NCBI GenBank assembly: GCA_965249815.1
Contig: CBDFMV010000003.1
Span: forward strand, 1,550,001-1,614,000
Source: JAJAZB01 sp965249815
GTDB taxonomy: Bacteria; Bacteroidota; Bacteroidia; Cytophagales; Spirosomataceae
Direction: 5' to 3'
DNA length: 64,000 nt
Shown piece by piece: positions 32,498 to 41,384 of the stretch (position 1 is its first letter; every line of letters begins with the position of its first letter). Position numbers and translations under genes: made by a program. Below the pieces are notes generated by a model. The model searched no databases. It was given only the letters and a program-made list of their open reading frames with translations, and was not told the DNA's origin.

Positions 32498-32548
32498 AAT
32501 TGGGGGAGGCGATTTGAAGGAAGTTTTTAAAGAATTGCAAGACAAACC

Positions 32549-35500
32549 ATGCGCCTTCGCCTAACCGTTTTTTTCTTCCTCACCGCCGCCTTCGCGCGCG
32601 CACAAAGCCCGCGCCTTTCCGACAAACCGGAGCAGTTCGCGACCGACGTACAGACCGCCCTGGGTGCGCAGAACCGCGTCGCCACGGAGTTTTCGGCGGC
32701 CTGGAACGGCGGCAAATTCGCCCCGGCGCAGCAGGCGCTGGTCATCAACGCGGCCCGCACGCTGGCGGGCAAGGGCTACCGCGCCCCGCACCTCGGCCTG
32801 TTTATCGACGTCCTCAACCGCGCCGTGGCGCTGGGCGTGCCCGCCGCGACGGTGGACAGCCTGCTCGTCACGACCCGAAGATTCCTCGTTTCGACCGACA
32901 CCAAAACCGGCCAGCGGTTTCTCGAAACCGTTCGGAATTACTTTGGCAACGGGCTGATTTTCACGTCGAACGTCAACAAAGTGTACGCGATTGGCGGCGC
33001 GGTTCAGTTCCGCTACGCCGACCAGTCGTTCACGCCCTACGCCAACCCGACCGACACGACGAAGACCAAAACCGCCGCGCCCACCGTGGCCACCGACGAC
33101 GATGGCTGGGGTTTTGACGAAAAAGCGGGCGCCAAAGCCGACGACGGCTGGGGCGACGCCCCGCTCGGGACGCTCGTTACCGCCAACGGCATTGAGTTCG
33201 CCGCGCCGACGCTCGCCGCCGGGGCGATTCTGGACTTGAAAAACGTCACGCTCGCGCTCGTCACGCCCAGCGATTCGTTCCTCGTGCAGAATGCCACCGC
33301 GACGGTCGGGCTGAAAGAAAGCCTGCTCCTCGGCACCGCCGGGCAGGTGCGCTGGGGCGGCGACAGTTTACGCCCCGATGCGAAAGTTGCCCTGACGCGG
33401 TTCCGGGTCGATTTGAAAAATCCCCGCCTCACCGCCGACGAAGCCACGCTCACTGAACCCGCGCTGCTCGCCGGTCCGGCGAAGGGTGCCTATGAATTTT
33501 TTAGCAAAAAACGCAATCCCCGTCTGCCGTGGAGCTACCCACGCTTCGTTTCCAGCGAGGAAGTGAAACTGAAAAACCTCGGCACCGACCTCGATTACCG
33601 GGGCGGCGTGGCGCTCATCGGGCCGAAGGTATTCGCCGTGGCCGTGGGCCGCAACCCGGCGAGTTTTGGCGTGAAACACAGCGGCAAAACGGCCTTCCGC
33701 ACCACCGGCCTGCGCTTCGAGTTCAGCGATTCGCTGCTCACCTCGGCCCAGGCCGCCCTGACGGCCTACCTCAGCACCGGCGACACGCTCACGCACCAAG
33801 CCGTGAAGCTCCGCTACGACCGCACCCGGCAGGAACTCCACACCAACCGCGTCAACAAAGGCGGATTTCACAGCGCGCCGTTCAGCGACAGCTACCACGC
33901 CATGACCGTCAACGCCGACGCCATGAACTGGAGTCTGGCCAGCCAGCGGATTGATTTTTACACGGTCGGTGCGCGGACCGAGGTACCCGTCCGGCTCGAA
34001 TCCTACGACTTTTTCGACCTCGACCGGTACCGTTCGCTGAGCGGCAGTTACGGCTTTCACCCACTCACGGCGCTGGCGGCGTATTTCCGCGAAAAAGGCG
34101 GTCGGCAACAGGCCGTCGTCAGCGACCTCCAGCCGTTTTTCAAGCGCCCCGACGCCAACCTCCGCGAGGCGCTGATGGAGATGGTCCAGCAGGGCTTCCT
34201 GAGTTACGATCCGGTGACGGACGTGATTCGGTTCTCGAAAAAAGGCCGCCACTGGGTGCAGTCCCACGCCGGGAAAGAAGATTACGATACGTTCGTGATT
34301 CTGTCGAAATTCAGCAAAGCCACCAAAGACAGCACCGGCGACGCCAACGTGAGCCTCGATTTGAAAACCAACGACCTCGTCGTGCGCGGCGCGCAGCGGT
34401 TTCAGGTCAGCGACTCGCTCAAGATTTTCATGGCCCCCTCCGACGGGCAGGTGCGGATGACCAAAAACCGCGATTTCACCTTTAACGGCGAAATGAAGCT
34501 CGACAATTACCGCTTCGCGGGCCGCAACCTGGCCTTCAACTACGACAAGTTTTTCGTGAAACTCGACAAGGTGGACTCGGTCACCTTCGTCAGCCAGAAA
34601 AACAAGGGCAAGGCCGACGCGCCCGAAATCGGCGGCGATTTGCAGTACGGTTCGGGCGGCGGCACGGTGTACCTCGGCAAGGCGGGCAACAAGTCGGGCA
34701 AAGCGCCGAACATCCCGCGCCTCGTGGTGCCGGGCGGAGCGAAAATCTACTTCGACCAGCCCGACCGCGCCGCCGGGGTGTACCACCGCAAATTTTATTT
34801 TCAGATTCCCACCCTTGACTACGACAGCCTCACCAGTCGCGACATCCGGCTCGAAGGCACGTTTTACTCCGACGGCCTTTTTCCGCCCTTCAAAGCCACG
34901 CTCGTGACCATGCCCGACAACTCGCTGGGCTTCGTGCAAAAAGGCACGAGCTACCCGGTTTTTGGCGGGAAAGCGCTCCTGAAACTCACCGGCCCGCTCG
35001 AACTCGACAAGCGCGGCATCCACGCCAACGGCGAACTGGCGGTCAACGGGGCGGTGTTGCCGTCGAAAAACCTGCGGTTTTACCCCGATTCGGTCGTGGC
35101 CAGCGGCACGGGCGGCAGTTTCGTGGCGGGCGGCAAGGCCAATCTGCCCGCCGCCACGTTCAAAAACTACGAAGCGCACTGGTCGCCCACGGGCGACAGC
35201 CTGCGGTTGGCGAGCCAGACGGGCACCTTCGATTTTTACGGCGGCACCACCAAACTCAGCGGCAGCCTGCTGCTGCAAGCCGCCGGGCTGTTTGGCGAAG
35301 GCACCGTGCAGCGCAAGGACGCGATTGCTAAATCGGAGCGGTTTAAGTTTACAAAAGACGCCCTGCTGGCCGAAAACGCGCTGCTGCAACTCGGCACCAA
35401 CGTGGCCACGGGCGGCAAAACCGTGTTGCTGGGCCGCAACATGAACCTGAACCTGAACGTAACCACCGGCAACGCGGTGTTGCAGTTGCCAAAAACGGAC

Positions 35501-37537
35501 GGATTGTTGCCCGACTCGGCGGGGCTGGAATTCCCGTATTCCGCCTACCGCACCACGATTACCCGCGCCGACTGGAACGTGGCCGCCAAGACGATTGCGA
35601 TGAAAGGCGACGTGGCGACGTCGGAGTTTATTTCGACTGCTCCCGACCAACTCGGCCTGCGCTTCAACGCCGCCGAGGCGCTGTACGAGATGGAAAAAAT
35701 GACGCTCACGCTCAAGGGCGTGCCGTTCATTCAATCCGGCGACGCGAAAATCATCCCGAACAAAGGGCTGGTGGTGGTGAAACAGGACGCCGCGATTCAG
35801 CCGCTGACGAAGGCCAAACTCGTGCTCGACACGCTCAACGGCTACCACACGCTCGCCGACGGCAACGTCCGGATTATTTCCCGGAAACAATTCGAGGGCG
35901 GGGCCACGTACCTGCTCCTCCGCGCCAAAGGCGACACGTCGCGGCTGAAAATGGGCAACTTCGAGTTCGTGGAAAGCACGCTGGCAGGCACTCCTGCGGA
36001 AGTGCTGGCTTCTGCCGCCAAAGGCAAGCGCACCCGCACCCGCGAACCGGGCGGGCTGATGACCACCGCCGCCGCGAGCATTTCCGAGGCCGACAAGTTT
36101 TACCTCACGCCACGCATCCGCTATCGGGGCGACGTGGTGATGCGCTCGCCGGAGCCGAAACTGCGCTTCGACGGGGCCGTGCAACTTGATTTGAAAAGCC
36201 GCCCCAACGAGGCCGCGTGGATTCCGTTCAACAACGCCAATTCTGACGACGTGAACATCCGCGTGGACGACAAATTGCGCGGCGACAACCAGCCGCTCTT
36301 CGCGGGCCTGCATTTCCGCAGCGCGTCGAGCGGGTTGTACACGACCTTTGTTTCGCCCAAAGAAAATCCGGCTGACCCGGACGTGCTGCTGGCGAAGGGG
36401 CCGCTCAACGAGGTCTCGAAAGTCGGCCTGGTGGTCGAACCCGAAGGCCGCACGAACGGGACGACCCTCGAAGGCAACCGTTTCGTGCTGAACGACGAGA
36501 AGAAATTCGTGACCCTGGAAGGCCGTTTCAACCTCGTCCAGCCCGCCAACATCGTCCAGACCGCCGGGCTGGCGCGCATTCACCCCGACAGCGGCAAGTA
36601 CCAGTTCAACCTGCTGCTGGCCTTCGATTTCCCCCTGCCGCAACCCGTGCTCAGCGCGATGGGTGACAAACTCGTGCAGACGAATCTGGACGAGAAAAAC
36701 AACGACCCCGCCGAGCCGGATGGGGACCGGCTTCTGGTGAAACTTGCCAACGTGGCCGGTGGCAAAGCCGCCGACGCCTACCGCGACAAGGCGGCGGGCG
36801 GCTACCTGTCGCTGGCGTCGGTGGTGGGCATGACCAGGTCGCTGGTGCTCTCGAATGTGAGCCTGCGGTGGTCGGAGGAGCAGTCGGCGTTTTACAGCGT
36901 GGGGAAACTGGGCGTGTCCAACATCGGCGGCATCGACGTGAACACGGCGCTGGATGGCAAACTGGAAATTCGCAAGTCTCAGGGCAAAGCCGCCGACGAA
37001 ATCTACCTCTACCTCGAAGCCTCACCGGAAGTCTGGTATTTCTGGAGTTTCCGCCGCGACGGCCTCGGCCTCGTTTCGTCGGACAACGATTTCAACAACG
37101 CCGTGACCGCCAACGCGAAGGTTAAACGGCCCGGAATTGCCTTCTCGCCGGTTTCCGAGGACGAAAAAGTGCTCTTCACCGAGCGCTTCGAGCAGACGTA
37201 CGTGCCGCGCAGCAAGACCAAACCCGCCGCGAAGCCCTCGGCGAAACCAACTCCGCCCCGCCCCGTGCCGCCCGTGGCGAAGAAAGAACCGGCTCCCGTA
37301 CCGACGGGCACCGACAAGAATGTCGGTGCTACGGGTGCGGCGAAAAAAGCCGCCGCCGATTCAACACTGACGAAACTCGCCACCGCGCCGAAGGGCTTGG
37401 TCGCCCCCGATTCCGCCGCTGCGAAACGCGATTCGACGGCGAAAAAGGGCGTGGTCCTCAAGCCAAAAACAGACGAGCCAACCGAGGAACTAACTCCGGC
37501 GAAGAAGAAGGCGGAGGAAAAGAAGACGGGTTTTTAA
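32549..37537 (+). CDS. very large secreted protein of unknown function
   Basis: I do not recognise a family. The 1662-aa product has a signal peptide (MRLRLTVFFFLTAAFARA) and no clear membrane helix afterwards. An acidic Trp/Gly insert (DDDGWGFDEKAGAKADDGWGD) lies near residue 185-205. Most of the protein seems made of amphipathic beta strands, with statements such as ALTAYLSTGDTLTHQAVKL, LKLTGPLELDKRGIHANGE and LVVRGAQRFQVSDSLKIF. It ends in a Pro/Lys/Ala tail (about 1550-1662). The beta-rich, jelly-roll-like repeats recall OstA/LptA or AsmA-like envelope proteins, but the resemblance is weak. Terminator not seen. Conservation elsewhere would decide whether it is a core envelope factor. Confidence 0.8.
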   Translation: MRLRLTVFFFLTAAFARAQSPRLSDKPEQFATDVQTALGAQNRVATEFSAAWNGGKFAPAQQALVINAARTLAGKGYRAPHLGLFIDVLNRAVALGVPAATVDSLLVTTRRFLVSTDTKTGQRFLETVRNYFGNGLIFTSNVNKVYAIGGAVQFRYADQSFTPYANPTDTTKTKTAAPTVATDDDGWGFDEKAGAKADDGWGDAPLGTLVTANGIEFAAPTLAAGAILDLKNVTLALVTPSDSFLVQNATATVGLKESLLLGTAGQVRWGGDSLRPDAKVALTRFRVDLKNPRLTADEATLTEPALLAGPAKGAYEFFSKKRNPRLPWSYPRFVSSEEVKLKNLGTDLDYRGGVALIGPKVFAVAVGRNPASFGVKHSGKTAFRTTGLRFEFSDSLLTSAQAALTAYLSTGDTLTHQAVKLRYDRTRQELHTNRVNKGGFHSAPFSDSYHAMTVNADAMNWSLASQRIDFYTVGARTEVPVRLESYDFFDLDRYRSLSGSYGFHPLTALAAYFREKGGRQQAVVSDLQPFFKRPDANLREALMEMVQQGFLSYDPVTDVIRFSKKGRHWVQSHAGKEDYDTFVILSKFSKATKDSTGDANVSLDLKTNDLVVRGAQRFQVSDSLKIFMAPSDGQVRMTKNRDFTFNGEMKLDNYRFAGRNLAFNYDKFFVKLDKVDSVTFVSQKNKGKADAPEIGGDLQYGSGGGTVYLGKAGNKSGKAPNIPRLVVPGGAKIYFDQPDRAAGVYHRKFYFQIPTLDYDSLTSRDIRLEGTFYSDGLFPPFKATLVTMPDNSLGFVQKGTSYPVFGGKALLKLTGPLELDKRGIHANGELAVNGAVLPSKNLRFYPDSVVASGTGGSFVAGGKANLPAATFKNYEAHWSPTGDSLRLASQTGTFDFYGGTTKLSGSLLLQAAGLFGEGTVQRKDAIAKSERFKFTKDALLAENALLQLGTNVATGGKTVLLGRNMNLNLNVTTGNAVLQLPKTDGLLPDSAGLEFPYSAYRTTITRADWNVAAKTIAMKGDVATSEFISTAPDQLGLRFNAAEALYEMEKMTLTLKGVPFIQSGDAKIIPNKGLVVVKQDAAIQPLTKAKLVLDTLNGYHTLADGNVRIISRKQFEGGATYLLLRAKGDTSRLKMGNFEFVESTLAGTPAEVLASAAKGKRTRTREPGGLMTTAAASISEADKFYLTPRIRYRGDVVMRSPEPKLRFDGAVQLDLKSRPNEAAWIPFNNANSDDVNIRVDDKLRGDNQPLFAGLHFRSASSGLYTTFVSPKENPADPDVLLAKGPLNEVSKVGLVVEPEGRTNGTTLEGNRFVLNDEKKFVTLEGRFNLVQPANIVQTAGLARIHPDSGKYQFNLLLAFDFPLPQPVLSAMGDKLVQTNLDEKNNDPAEPDGDRLLVKLANVAGGKAADAYRDKAAGGYLSLASVVGMTRSLVLSNVSLRWSEEQSAFYSVGKLGVSNIGGIDVNTALDGKLEIRKSQGKAADEIYLYLEASPEVWYFWSFRRDGLGLVSSDNDFNNAVTANAKVKRPGIAFSPVSEDEKVLFTERFEQTYVPRSKTKPAAKPSAKPTPPRPVPPVAKKEPAPVPTGTDKNVGATGAAKKAAADSTLTKLATAPKGLVAPDSAAAKRDSTAKKGVVLKPKTDEPTEELTPAKKKAEEKKTGF

Positions 37538-37836
37538 GGGATTTTTGCTACCAAATCGGTTGACGTGCTCCCGCTTCTGGGAAGCCCGAATGGGTTAGGG
37601 ACGGGTAGCGTCGGAGCGGGTGCATTCTGGCCCTTTTGAGGGGTCATCACCCCTGGTAAGGGGTCAGACGCCTGGGTCGGAGTGTGTCTTAAAAACCACC
37701 TTAACCCGCGTGCTGGGCATTTCCCCCAACCGTGGTACGATTCTTGATATTTCACATCCCGGCAGGAGGCTCCGGCGATTAGGCGTCGTTGGGGCAGCAG
37801 CCCCTCAACGAACACTTCCAAAACGCGATTGAACCA
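37538..37836. other. 299-bp spacer with short hairpins
   Basis: No gene seen. AGGGGTCATCACCCCT (about 37639-37654) is a small palindrome and GTTGGGG (37788-37794) can pair with CCCC-T-CAAC (37801-37809) shortly before the next small gene. No T-run follows either, so neither is a convincing terminator, and no TAnnTTTG box is present. Confidence 0.4.
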
Positions 37837-38004
37837 ATGCTACCGACAACCAATTACAACGTTCCCATCATGCAGGGTCTACCCGACGACCTGCGCGAGA
37901 TGCTCTACGACATCTCGGACCTCACCTCGGTGCGCAACAAACAGCGCGACAAATTCAAGTCCGACCTGCGCAAACTCATCGCCCGCGCCAAAGCGGGGCA
38001 CTGA
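37837..38004 (+). CDS. 55-aa hypothetical protein
   Basis: A small gene of unknown role. From ATG 37837 it encodes NVPIMQGLPDDLREMLYDIS near the N-terminus, then TSVRNKQRDKFKSDLRKLIA, a predicted charged helix. An in-frame TTG at 37789 would add residues from the spacer hairpin and is less likely. The codon pattern agrees with neighbours and the reading frame is free of oddities, but a protein this short is only a moderately secure call. It converges on tpiA with a long inverted repeat between. Confidence 0.55.
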   Translation: MLPTTNYNVPIMQGLPDDLREMLYDISDLTSVRNKQRDKFKSDLRKLIARAKAGH

Positions 38005-38099
38005 AAAGTAAAAAGTAAAAGGAAGAGGGGGACGAAAAGGAGAAGGGAACCGTTTAGCGGCCCTTTGCTCCCTTTCGTCCCCCTCTTCACTTTGCTGCT
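38003..38099. repeat. inverted repeat between convergent genes (tpiA side)
   Basis: The arms GAAGAGGGGGACGAAAAGGA (from 38022) and TCGTCCCCCTCTTC (to 38088) pair over 25-28 bp with few mismatches (38022-38047 with 38061-38088). The outer left part reads AAAAGTA AAAAGTA AAAGG in 7-base phase. It fills the space between the stop codons at 38004 and 38101. Confidence 0.85.
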
Positions 38100-38100
38100 T

Positions 38101-38862
38101 TCAGAACGACTTCACGATGTTCACGAATTCCCGTGACTTGAGCGAAGCGCCACCGATGAGGCCGCCATCGACGTCGGGTTGGGCGAAAAGTTCGGCGGCG
38201 TTTTTCTCGTTGCAACTGCCGCCGTAGAGAATCGTCGTGTCGTCGGCAACCTGCTGGCCGTAATGGCTGGCCAGGTGCTGACGCAGGGCGGCGTGCATCT
38301 CCTGGGCCTGCTGGCTGGAGGCCGTCAGGCCGGTACCGATGGCCCAGATGGGTTCGTAAGCAATCACGACGTTGGCAAACTGCTCGGGCGTGAGGTGAAA
38401 CAAGCTTTCGGTTAACTGGCGCTGCACCAGGGCCACGAAATCGCCGCCGTTGCGCTGCTCAAGGCTTTCGCCGCAGCAGAAAATAGGTTTCAGGCCGTTG
38501 GCGAGGGCGATATTGACTTTTTCGGCCAACTGCGCGTTGGTCTCGCCGAAATACTGCCGCCGCTCGCTGTGGCCCAGGATCACGTACGCCACGCCAAGGG
38601 AAGCCAGCATCGGGGCCGAGACCTCACCGGTAAACGCGCCGGAAGCTTTTTCGTGGCAATCCTGCGCGCCCAGCGCTACTTTCGGCGCGGGTTCGAGGTA
38701 GCGGCCCAGCGTACTCAGGTACACGGCGGGCGGGCACAGCACTACGGTCACGTCGGTGGTGACTTCGTCGCCGACCATGTGAACCACTTCTGAGGTGAGC
38801 GATAACGCCTCGTCGAGGGTCTTGTTCATTTTCCAGTTGCCGGCGACCAGTTGTTTTCTCAT
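38101..38862 (-). CDS. tpiA: triosephosphate isomerase
   Basis: TpiA interconverts dihydroxyacetone phosphate and glyceraldehyde 3-phosphate in glycolysis. The 253-aa protein has the N-terminal GNWKMNK (Lys 11), the catalytic histidine in VILGHSERR (His 98) and the catalytic glutamate in AYEPIWAIGTG (Glu 170). The phosphate loop GGSCNEKNA and the C-terminal DGGLIGGASL are also in place. Length normal. Its divergent neighbour is the aspartyl protease gene, 204 bp away. Confidence 0.97.
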   Translation of the reverse strand: MRKQLVAGNWKMNKTLDEALSLTSEVVHMVGDEVTTDVTVVLCPPAVYLSTLGRYLEPAPKVALGAQDCHEKASGAFTGEVSAPMLASLGVAYVILGHSERRQYFGETNAQLAEKVNIALANGLKPIFCCGESLEQRNGGDFVALVQRQLTESLFHLTPEQFANVVIAYEPIWAIGTGLTASSQQAQEMHAALRQHLASHYGQQVADDTTILYGGSCNEKNAAELFAQPDVDGGLIGGASLKSREFVNIVKSF

Positions 38863-39066
38863 TAAAATGCATGGTTTGGGGTGGAGGGAGTGGACTGATT
38901 TTCAGCCAAAAATGCAGTGGTTCGGGCCGTTAGTCACATTTCCCCCCGCGAAGTAAACTAAAAACGACCGGCTGCGTTGGTACCTGCGCGGCAGTCTGCA
39001 AAAATGTCTTGGAAATTCACCATTCCCCCCTTACATTCAGCCCGTTGTTCGCTTTACTTCATTGCC

Positions 39067-40323
39067 ATGAAACTGCTCCTTTTACTGGCCATCTGGATGC
39101 TGGGTGCGGGCGATCCGCCCGCCGCCGGGCAGGCTACCGCCGGGCAGGATAAGTTCGGGTTTCACTTGCGCGGTCGGCAGAAGGTGGCCCGCATTCCGTT
39201 CCAGTTGCATTCCAACCTGATTCTCGTCCCGGTTCGGCTCAACAATTCCGACACGCTGCGCTTCATTCTGGATACCGGCGTGAGCACCACCATCCTGACC
39301 GATCCACACGTTCCGGCTTCCAAACAACTTAAATCCGTGCGCCGGGTACAGATTTCCGGCGCGGGCGAAGGCAAAAACCTGTCGGCCTCCGTGGCCCTGG
39401 GGGCTACCATCCGCATGGGCGACATGACGGGCTACAACCAGACCATCGTCATGCTCGACCAGGATGCCTTGGCCCTTTCGGAATACGTGGGCGTGCCTGT
39501 TCACGGCATTTTTGGTTACGACGTGTTCAGCCATTTCGTCGTGACGATTGATTTTCTGGCCCGCGAAATCGTGCTGGAAAAGCCCGGTCACTACCGCTAC
39601 TCGCCCCGCAAGGGCGACAAGTACCCCATCACGATTGAAGACACCAAGCCGTATTTCAACGCGGTCGCGGTGGTGGACGACAGCCGGACGGTGCCACTTC
39701 GCCTGCTCATCGACACGGGCGCGGGCCACGCACTTTCGCTTGACGTCAACTCGCGCAGTTCACTGCGTCAGCCCGAAAAAGTAGTGCGGGCACAGTTGGG
39801 GCGGGGGTTGAGCGGGGTCATCAACGGCAACCTGGGGCGGGTACAGAAGGTGCGCATTGGCTCGGTGGAGTTGAGCAATATCTTGGCCTGTTTTCCTGAC
39901 AGCATGGCGTACGGCATGAAAATCGCCCAGCGCGACAACCGGCAGGGCAACATCGGCTGCGAATTGCTGCGCCGGTTTAAGGTCACCTTCAACTACCCCG
40001 AGCAGTACGTGGTGCTAAAACCCGTCCGGCGGCAATTGCGCGAAGCCTTCGAGCACAACATGAGCGGCATGGAACTCATCGCCAAGGGCGAGGATTTTCA
40101 CCAGTTCCTCATTGACCGGGTGCTCGATGGTTCCCCGGCCTCACTGGCGGGTTTGCAGGAAGGTGACGAACTAATCTCGATCAACAGCCAGCTTTGCCGG
40201 ACCATGACGATTTCCGATCTTTACAAAATCCTTCAGCGCGGCGACGGACGCGAAGTCATGCTGGCCGCCAAACGCAACGGGCAACTGTTCGTGACGAGCT
40301 TCGCGTTGCGGAGAATCATCTAA
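39067..40323 (+). CDS. aspartyl protease family protein with PDZ domain
   Basis: The 418-aa exported protein has a signal peptide (MKLLLLLAIWMLGAGDPPAA). Two retropepsin-type motifs are visible: LRFILDTGVSTTIL (Asp about residue 77) and LRLLIDTGAGHALSL (Asp about 218), so it is a pepsin-like two-lobe or duplicated enzyme. A C-terminal PDZ domain (about 325-418) includes GSPASLAGLQEGDELISING-like sequence: SPASLAGLQEGDELISINSQ. Such proteins act in the periplasm or at the surface; substrates are unknown. ATG 39067 fits the signal peptide; the ORF could be opened at 38977 but that adds a non-signal leader. Confidence 0.88.
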   Translation: MKLLLLLAIWMLGAGDPPAAGQATAGQDKFGFHLRGRQKVARIPFQLHSNLILVPVRLNNSDTLRFILDTGVSTTILTDPHVPASKQLKSVRRVQISGAGEGKNLSASVALGATIRMGDMTGYNQTIVMLDQDALALSEYVGVPVHGIFGYDVFSHFVVTIDFLAREIVLEKPGHYRYSPRKGDKYPITIEDTKPYFNAVAVVDDSRTVPLRLLIDTGAGHALSLDVNSRSSLRQPEKVVRAQLGRGLSGVINGNLGRVQKVRIGSVELSNILACFPDSMAYGMKIAQRDNRQGNIGCELLRRFKVTFNYPEQYVVLKPVRRQLREAFEHNMSGMELIAKGEDFHQFLIDRVLDGSPASLAGLQEGDELISINSQLCRTMTISDLYKILQRGDGREVMLAAKRNGQLFVTSFALRRII

Positions 40324-40351
40324 ACCTGCGCTTGCTGGTGTTCAGACAAAC

Positions 40352-40392
40352 AAAAGAGACCGCTTCCGGCCTGGCCGGAAGCGGTCTCTTTT
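40352..40392. terminator. bidirectional terminator, aspartyl protease/rpmB
   Basis: The perfect 19-bp stem AAAAGAGACCGCTTCCGGC (40352-40370) / GCCGGAAGCGGTCTCTTTT (40374-40392) has a 3-nt loop. It has a T-run on both strands and lies between the convergent stops at 40323 and 40424. Confidence 0.88.
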
Positions 40393-40423
40393 TGAATGCA
40401 TTCCTGAAAAAAATTCGCCCTGC

Positions 40424-40669
40424 CTAAATTTTGGCGGTGAGCGTTCCTTTTTCTTTGGCTTCCTTCAACACGGCTTCAAGGCCGTTTTTGTTGATGGTGC
40501 GGATGGTCGAGGTGGCCACTTTCAGTTCGACCCAACGGTCTTCCGACGCGAGGTAGAAGCGCTTGCGCTGGAGGTTGGGGTAAAACTTACGCTTGGTCTT
40601 ATTGTTGGCGTGCGAAACGTTGTTGCCCACCTGCGTTTTCTTCCCGGAAATCTGACAAACCCGTGCCAT
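40424..40669 (-). CDS. rpmB: 50S ribosomal protein L28
   Basis: The 81-aa protein starts MARVCQISGKKTQVGNNVSH, the L28 N-terminus, and continues with NNKTKRKFYPNLQRKRFY and IRTINKNGLEAVLKEAKEKG. It is a basic component of the large ribosomal subunit. The cysteine near the N-terminus is single; no CxxC zinc ribbon is complete. It has a convincing promoter (40699-40730). Confidence 0.97.
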   Translation of the reverse strand: MARVCQISGKKTQVGNNVSHANNKTKRKFYPNLQRKRFYLASEDRWVELKVATSTIRTINKNGLEAVLKEAKEKGTLTAKI

Positions 40670-40698
40670 GATGGTTGCGATGCTTGAAAATGAGAGCG

Positions 40699-40730
40699 CA
40701 AAGGTGCGGCTTTTTTCTGAACTACGCAAA
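40699..40730 (-). promoter_or_regulatory. promoter of rpmB
   Basis: On the minus strand TTTG (40730-40727), 20 bp spacer, CACCTTTG (40706-40699), which is one base from TAnnTTTG. The start point would be near 40693, about 24 nt before ATG 40669. Confidence 0.65.
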
Positions 40731-40763
40731 GCCATGTAAAAGTTTTCGCCCGAACCCGGTGAT

Positions 40764-40967
40764 TCAGGGGGTTTTAAACTCATCAAACCCGACGTGGCGG
40801 CGGGCATCAGCCTCGAATCCGTACGGGCAATGGCGGCAGCCGCTTTTGCAGCAGTACCCCCGTTTGAGGTGGTACGCGGCAGTGAATACCACCAGGCCGC
40901 GATCATCGAGGTAATAATCGCCGACACTGAGGCCCGCGATGCCTTTTTCAGGAGGAGGTTTTGGCAT
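40764..40967 (-). CDS. DUF5522 small protein with a Cys cluster
   Basis: The 67-aa protein has the DUF5522 pattern: DYYLDDRGLVVFTAAYHLKR followed by GYCCKSGCRHCPYGF. The four cysteines and one histidine (CCxxxCRHC) probably bind a metal. Function is unknown. ATG 40967 is chosen because the preceding reading frame is free of this motif and has a different composition. It lies 95 bp upstream of rpmB on the same strand. Confidence 0.82.
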   Translation of the reverse strand: MPKPPPEKGIAGLSVGDYYLDDRGLVVFTAAYHLKRGYCCKSGCRHCPYGFEADARRHVGFDEFKTP

Positions 40968-41384
40968 TTCTGGTGGGGTGGGTAACCCGGATTTAGTTGC
41001 CGAAACCACCCGTTGAGCGGCAATGTTTGAAAAACTGGCTGGCAAAGCCCTGATTTTTTGCCTTCTTTGCGTGTTGAAATCTCCTTTATCGTGGGCAACG
41101 TCCGGCACTTTAACGTTCTGACTGGCAAGGCAATCGCCTGCCGTCGGGTCGGCGCGTGCGCCCTGTACGGCCATTTCTGCAAAATTGACCGCATCAAAAC
41201 CAGCGCCCGCCGGTTGCTGCACGTCATCGGCACCTACAGTTTCACCTGACTTTCGGGAAAATTCATGGCGAAACGTCGCCGTCGTGTCCAGGCGACGACG
41301 CGTTTCTGCGTGTGTCGTTCGGCTTTTTGCCTGACGGCAATTCATTGATTCTCAAAAAGAGTACTTCCTGAAAACCGATTTCTC
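40968..41384. other. 417-bp region without a recognised gene
   Basis: Open frames on both strands are short and have no domain I recognise. A weak hairpin CGTCGCC (41274-41280) / GGCGACG (41291-41297) lies near the rocD end, followed by GACGCGTTTC rather than a T-run. No consensus promoter box is evident. Confidence 0.4.

Noticed and set aside
33368..36643. Minus-strand open frame of 1091 codons opposite the 1662-aa gene
   Set aside because: Same antisense bias. The plus-strand frame has a signal peptide, acceptable residue composition and full length, so the minus frame is taken as a shadow.
38977..39066. Upstream extension of the aspartyl protease to 38977
   Set aside because: The extra 30 residues are not a signal peptide, and the N-terminus from 39067 has the right hydrophobic start.
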